A stretch of 64,000 nucleotides of DNA. Source: Colius striatus. Lineage: Eukaryota > Chordata > Aves > Coliiformes > Coliidae. Under the pieces are notes generated by a model that was given only the letters and a program-made list of their open reading frames with translations, made no database searches and was not told where the DNA came from. The DNA lies in the NCBI RefSeq assembly GCF_028858725.1, contig NC_084761.1, forward strand, positions 20,986,501-21,050,500. The letters run 5' to 3'. Positions 62,565 through 64,000 of the stretch are shown in pieces. Every line of letters starts with the position of its first letter. Position 1 is the first letter of the stretch. A program made the position numbers and the translations under genes.

Positions 62565-62790
62565 TACAGCCCTCCAGCCGCGCCCTATCTAACTTCTGAC
62601 TCTCCTATTCTCACCAGCCTTTTCCCTCCCTTCGTCCGCCCGGCCCAGGGGCGGCCCGACGGCCCAGCCAGGCACCGGGGGGAGTCACCTCCCGCCTCGG
62701 GTGCGGCTCCTCCCCGGGGCCGGCGCCAGGGCCCGGCTTAAAGCGGCGCCGGAGGGGGGGCGGTGGTGGCCCCATCGCCAGCGCCCGTCC
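62565..62790 (+). promoter_or_regulatory. STBD1: STBD1 promoter and CpG-island region
   Basis: GC-rich and CpG-dense from about 62570 through exon 1, with GC-box-like ggggcgg near 62650. No TATA box close to the ATG. Confidence 0.6.
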
Positions 62791-63055
62791 ATGGCCCGTG
62801 ACCGCGGCCCACCCGTGCTTCGGCAGCCCGCCGCCCCGCCGCGCTTCCCCGCCGAGCCCCGCGGCTGGGGCTGGTTGGGAGCAGGGCTGTGGCCGGCGCT
62901 GGTGGTGGGGCTGCTGGCCGCCCTCCTCGCCTGGCTCTGGTACGGCGGCAGCGATGGGCGAGGCGAAGAGGGCGGCGAGGCCGAAGCGGCCCCGCTGCGA
63001 GGCGGCAGCGAGGGGCCTCCACAGGCGAGGAGCGAGGCGGCGGCGGCAGAGACAG
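62791..63055 (+). CDS. STBD1: STBD1 coding exon 1 (membrane anchor)
   Basis: Encodes MARDRGPPVLRQPAAPP, a Trp/Gly-rich run and the hydrophobic segment, then an acidic Gly/Glu/Ala-rich stretch. The donor is ACAG|GTAACA, ending with one base of a split Glu codon. Confidence 0.9.
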
Positions 63056-63983
63056 GTAACAGGTAGCGGGTGGGGGGCTTGGAGCTCAGTCTGCTTGAGG
63101 GTTAGAGTTTGCTGTCTTTAAGACTGACTATGTTGCTTAAACCACCTTCTGTTTTAATTATATGTCATTTTTAGAGGATCTTCTGGCAAGCAGTGAGCAA
63201 GTGTTGCTGGAGGCCAAGGCTGCCGCCTTGTCCAGCCTACTGAAGCCAGAAGATGTAGCAGCTGTGCCAAGGAAGGAGCTTAACCACGTTCAAAGTGATG
63301 GAGATTCAGATAAACCTCTGGAGATGGAGCAACTGCTCCTGAAGCAGGGTACTGCTGATGCCAGGGAACAACACCGTGATACATGTGTCAGGCAGGCAGG
63401 TGACTCGAGACTCCAAGTGGGAGAGGCAAGTGATGGATGGTGTGTGATGAACTTGGCAGGAGCTTCTGCTGATGTTTGCAAGGACAGAAGCAAGGAGCAG
63501 CTGGATCAGCCAGCTGAGAAAAGAGACTTGGACCATGAAGAGTGGGAAGTTGTTTCTGAGCACCTAGCCTGGGAGGAGGCTGGCAAGAATGGCAGCATGG
63601 AAGACTCTGATAGCAAAGAATGGGAACAAGGAGACTGCCCTGACGGGGACTTGAAAGCAAAACAAGTTGCAGCTGTGCCCCCCATGTTTCAGAACATCCA
63701 CGTGACTTTCCGTGTGCACTACATCACGCACTCTGATGCTCAGCTGATTGGTGTTACAGGTGACCACGAGTGTCTTGGCCAGTGGCACAGCTATGTTCCT
63801 CTCAAGTACGACAAGGATGGCTTCTGGTCTGAATCCATTAGTCTGCCAGTAGACACCAAAGTAGAGTGGAAATTTATCTTGGTGGAGAATGGGAAGGTCA
63901 GGCGTTGGGAAGAATGCAATAATAGAACCCTAATAACTGAATATGAAGATCAAACTGCTCATCAGTGGTGGGGATACCATTAG
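62791..63983 (+). CDS. STBD1: STBD1, starch-binding domain protein 1 (complete, 2 coding exons, 357 aa)
   Basis: STBD1 is an ER/lysosome-associated membrane protein that binds glycogen and passes it to autophagy. Exons are 62791-63055 and 63175-63983 (1074 bases with stop); human has 358 residues. A hydrophobic anchor lies at about residues 29-51 (LGAGLWPALVVGLLAALLAW). The middle is acidic and disordered. The GABARAP-interacting motif is DHEEWEVV with Trp at residue 212. The C-terminal CBM20 domain spans about 263-357 (VTFRVHYITHSDAQLIGVTG, DHECLGQW, WKFILVENG, ending AHQWWGYH) and keeps the starch-binding tryptophans. The start is the only ATG before the anchor; the frame stays open upstream without ATG. 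The anchor begins about 25 residues later than I recall for the human protein. Confidence 0.95.
63175..63983 (+). CDS. STBD1: STBD1 coding exon 2 (linker, GABARAP motif, CBM20)
   Basis: The acceptor is tcatttttag. It encodes EDLLASSEQVLLEAKA through the linker, the EWEVV motif and the whole CBM20 domain; the stop TAG is at 63981-63983. Only 17 bases of 3' UTR remain in the window. Confidence 0.95.
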
Positions 63984-64000
63984 TGGGATTTTGAAAGCTA

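Overview
The window is vertebrate nuclear DNA from a bird. The evidence is spliced genes with GT-AG introns, CR1-type LINE fragments with the avian 3' tail, avian-style LTRs, and a gene set that in mammals clusters on human 4q21 (PPEF2, NUP54, SCARB2, STBD1). I cannot name the species. No bacterial features, CRISPR arrays, tRNA or rRNA genes were seen.

Layout. The last three coding exons of PPEF2 (+) lie at 873-2491, with a poly(A) signal at 2913. NUP54 (-) is complete: 13 coding exons run from the ATG at 20137 down to the stop at 4083, with a poly(A) signal at 3413-3418. PPEF2 and NUP54 converge tail to tail. SCARB2/LIMP-2 (-) is complete, with 12 coding exons from 44056 down to 22597. A gene-poor stretch of about 18.5 kb follows (44.3-62.6 kb), holding CR1 copies, a solo-LTR-like element, a pentanucleotide microsatellite inside a tandem duplication, and a few exon-like orphan segments. 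STBD1 (+), two coding exons at 62791-63055 and 63175-63983, ends 17 bases before the window edge. GC-rich promoter regions sit at the first exons of NUP54, SCARB2 and STBD1.

The genes are not an operon and work separately. NUP54 is a central-channel FG nucleoporin. PPEF2 is a calcium-binding Ser/Thr phosphatase. SCARB2 and STBD1 both serve lysosomes: SCARB2 carries beta-glucocerebrosidase to them, and STBD1 tethers glycogen and links it to GABARAP-type autophagy.

The most interesting points are: (1) a GC-rich minisatellite of 49-base units (about 21 copies, with dimer and trimer higher-order arrangement) in NUP54 intron 1, close to the promoter, whose minus strand is open in all three frames and continuous with exon 1; (2) a 54-codon FG-rich exon in NUP54 that I do not recall in the mammalian protein; (3) loss of the histidine at SCARB2 position 150 that acts as the pH sensor for enzyme binding in human; (4) a probable complete solo LTR at 50346-51208 with near-perfect 5-base flanks; (5) an unassigned, well-formed 66-base exon candidate on the minus strand at 61016-61081. 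I did not find a clearly new biological system.
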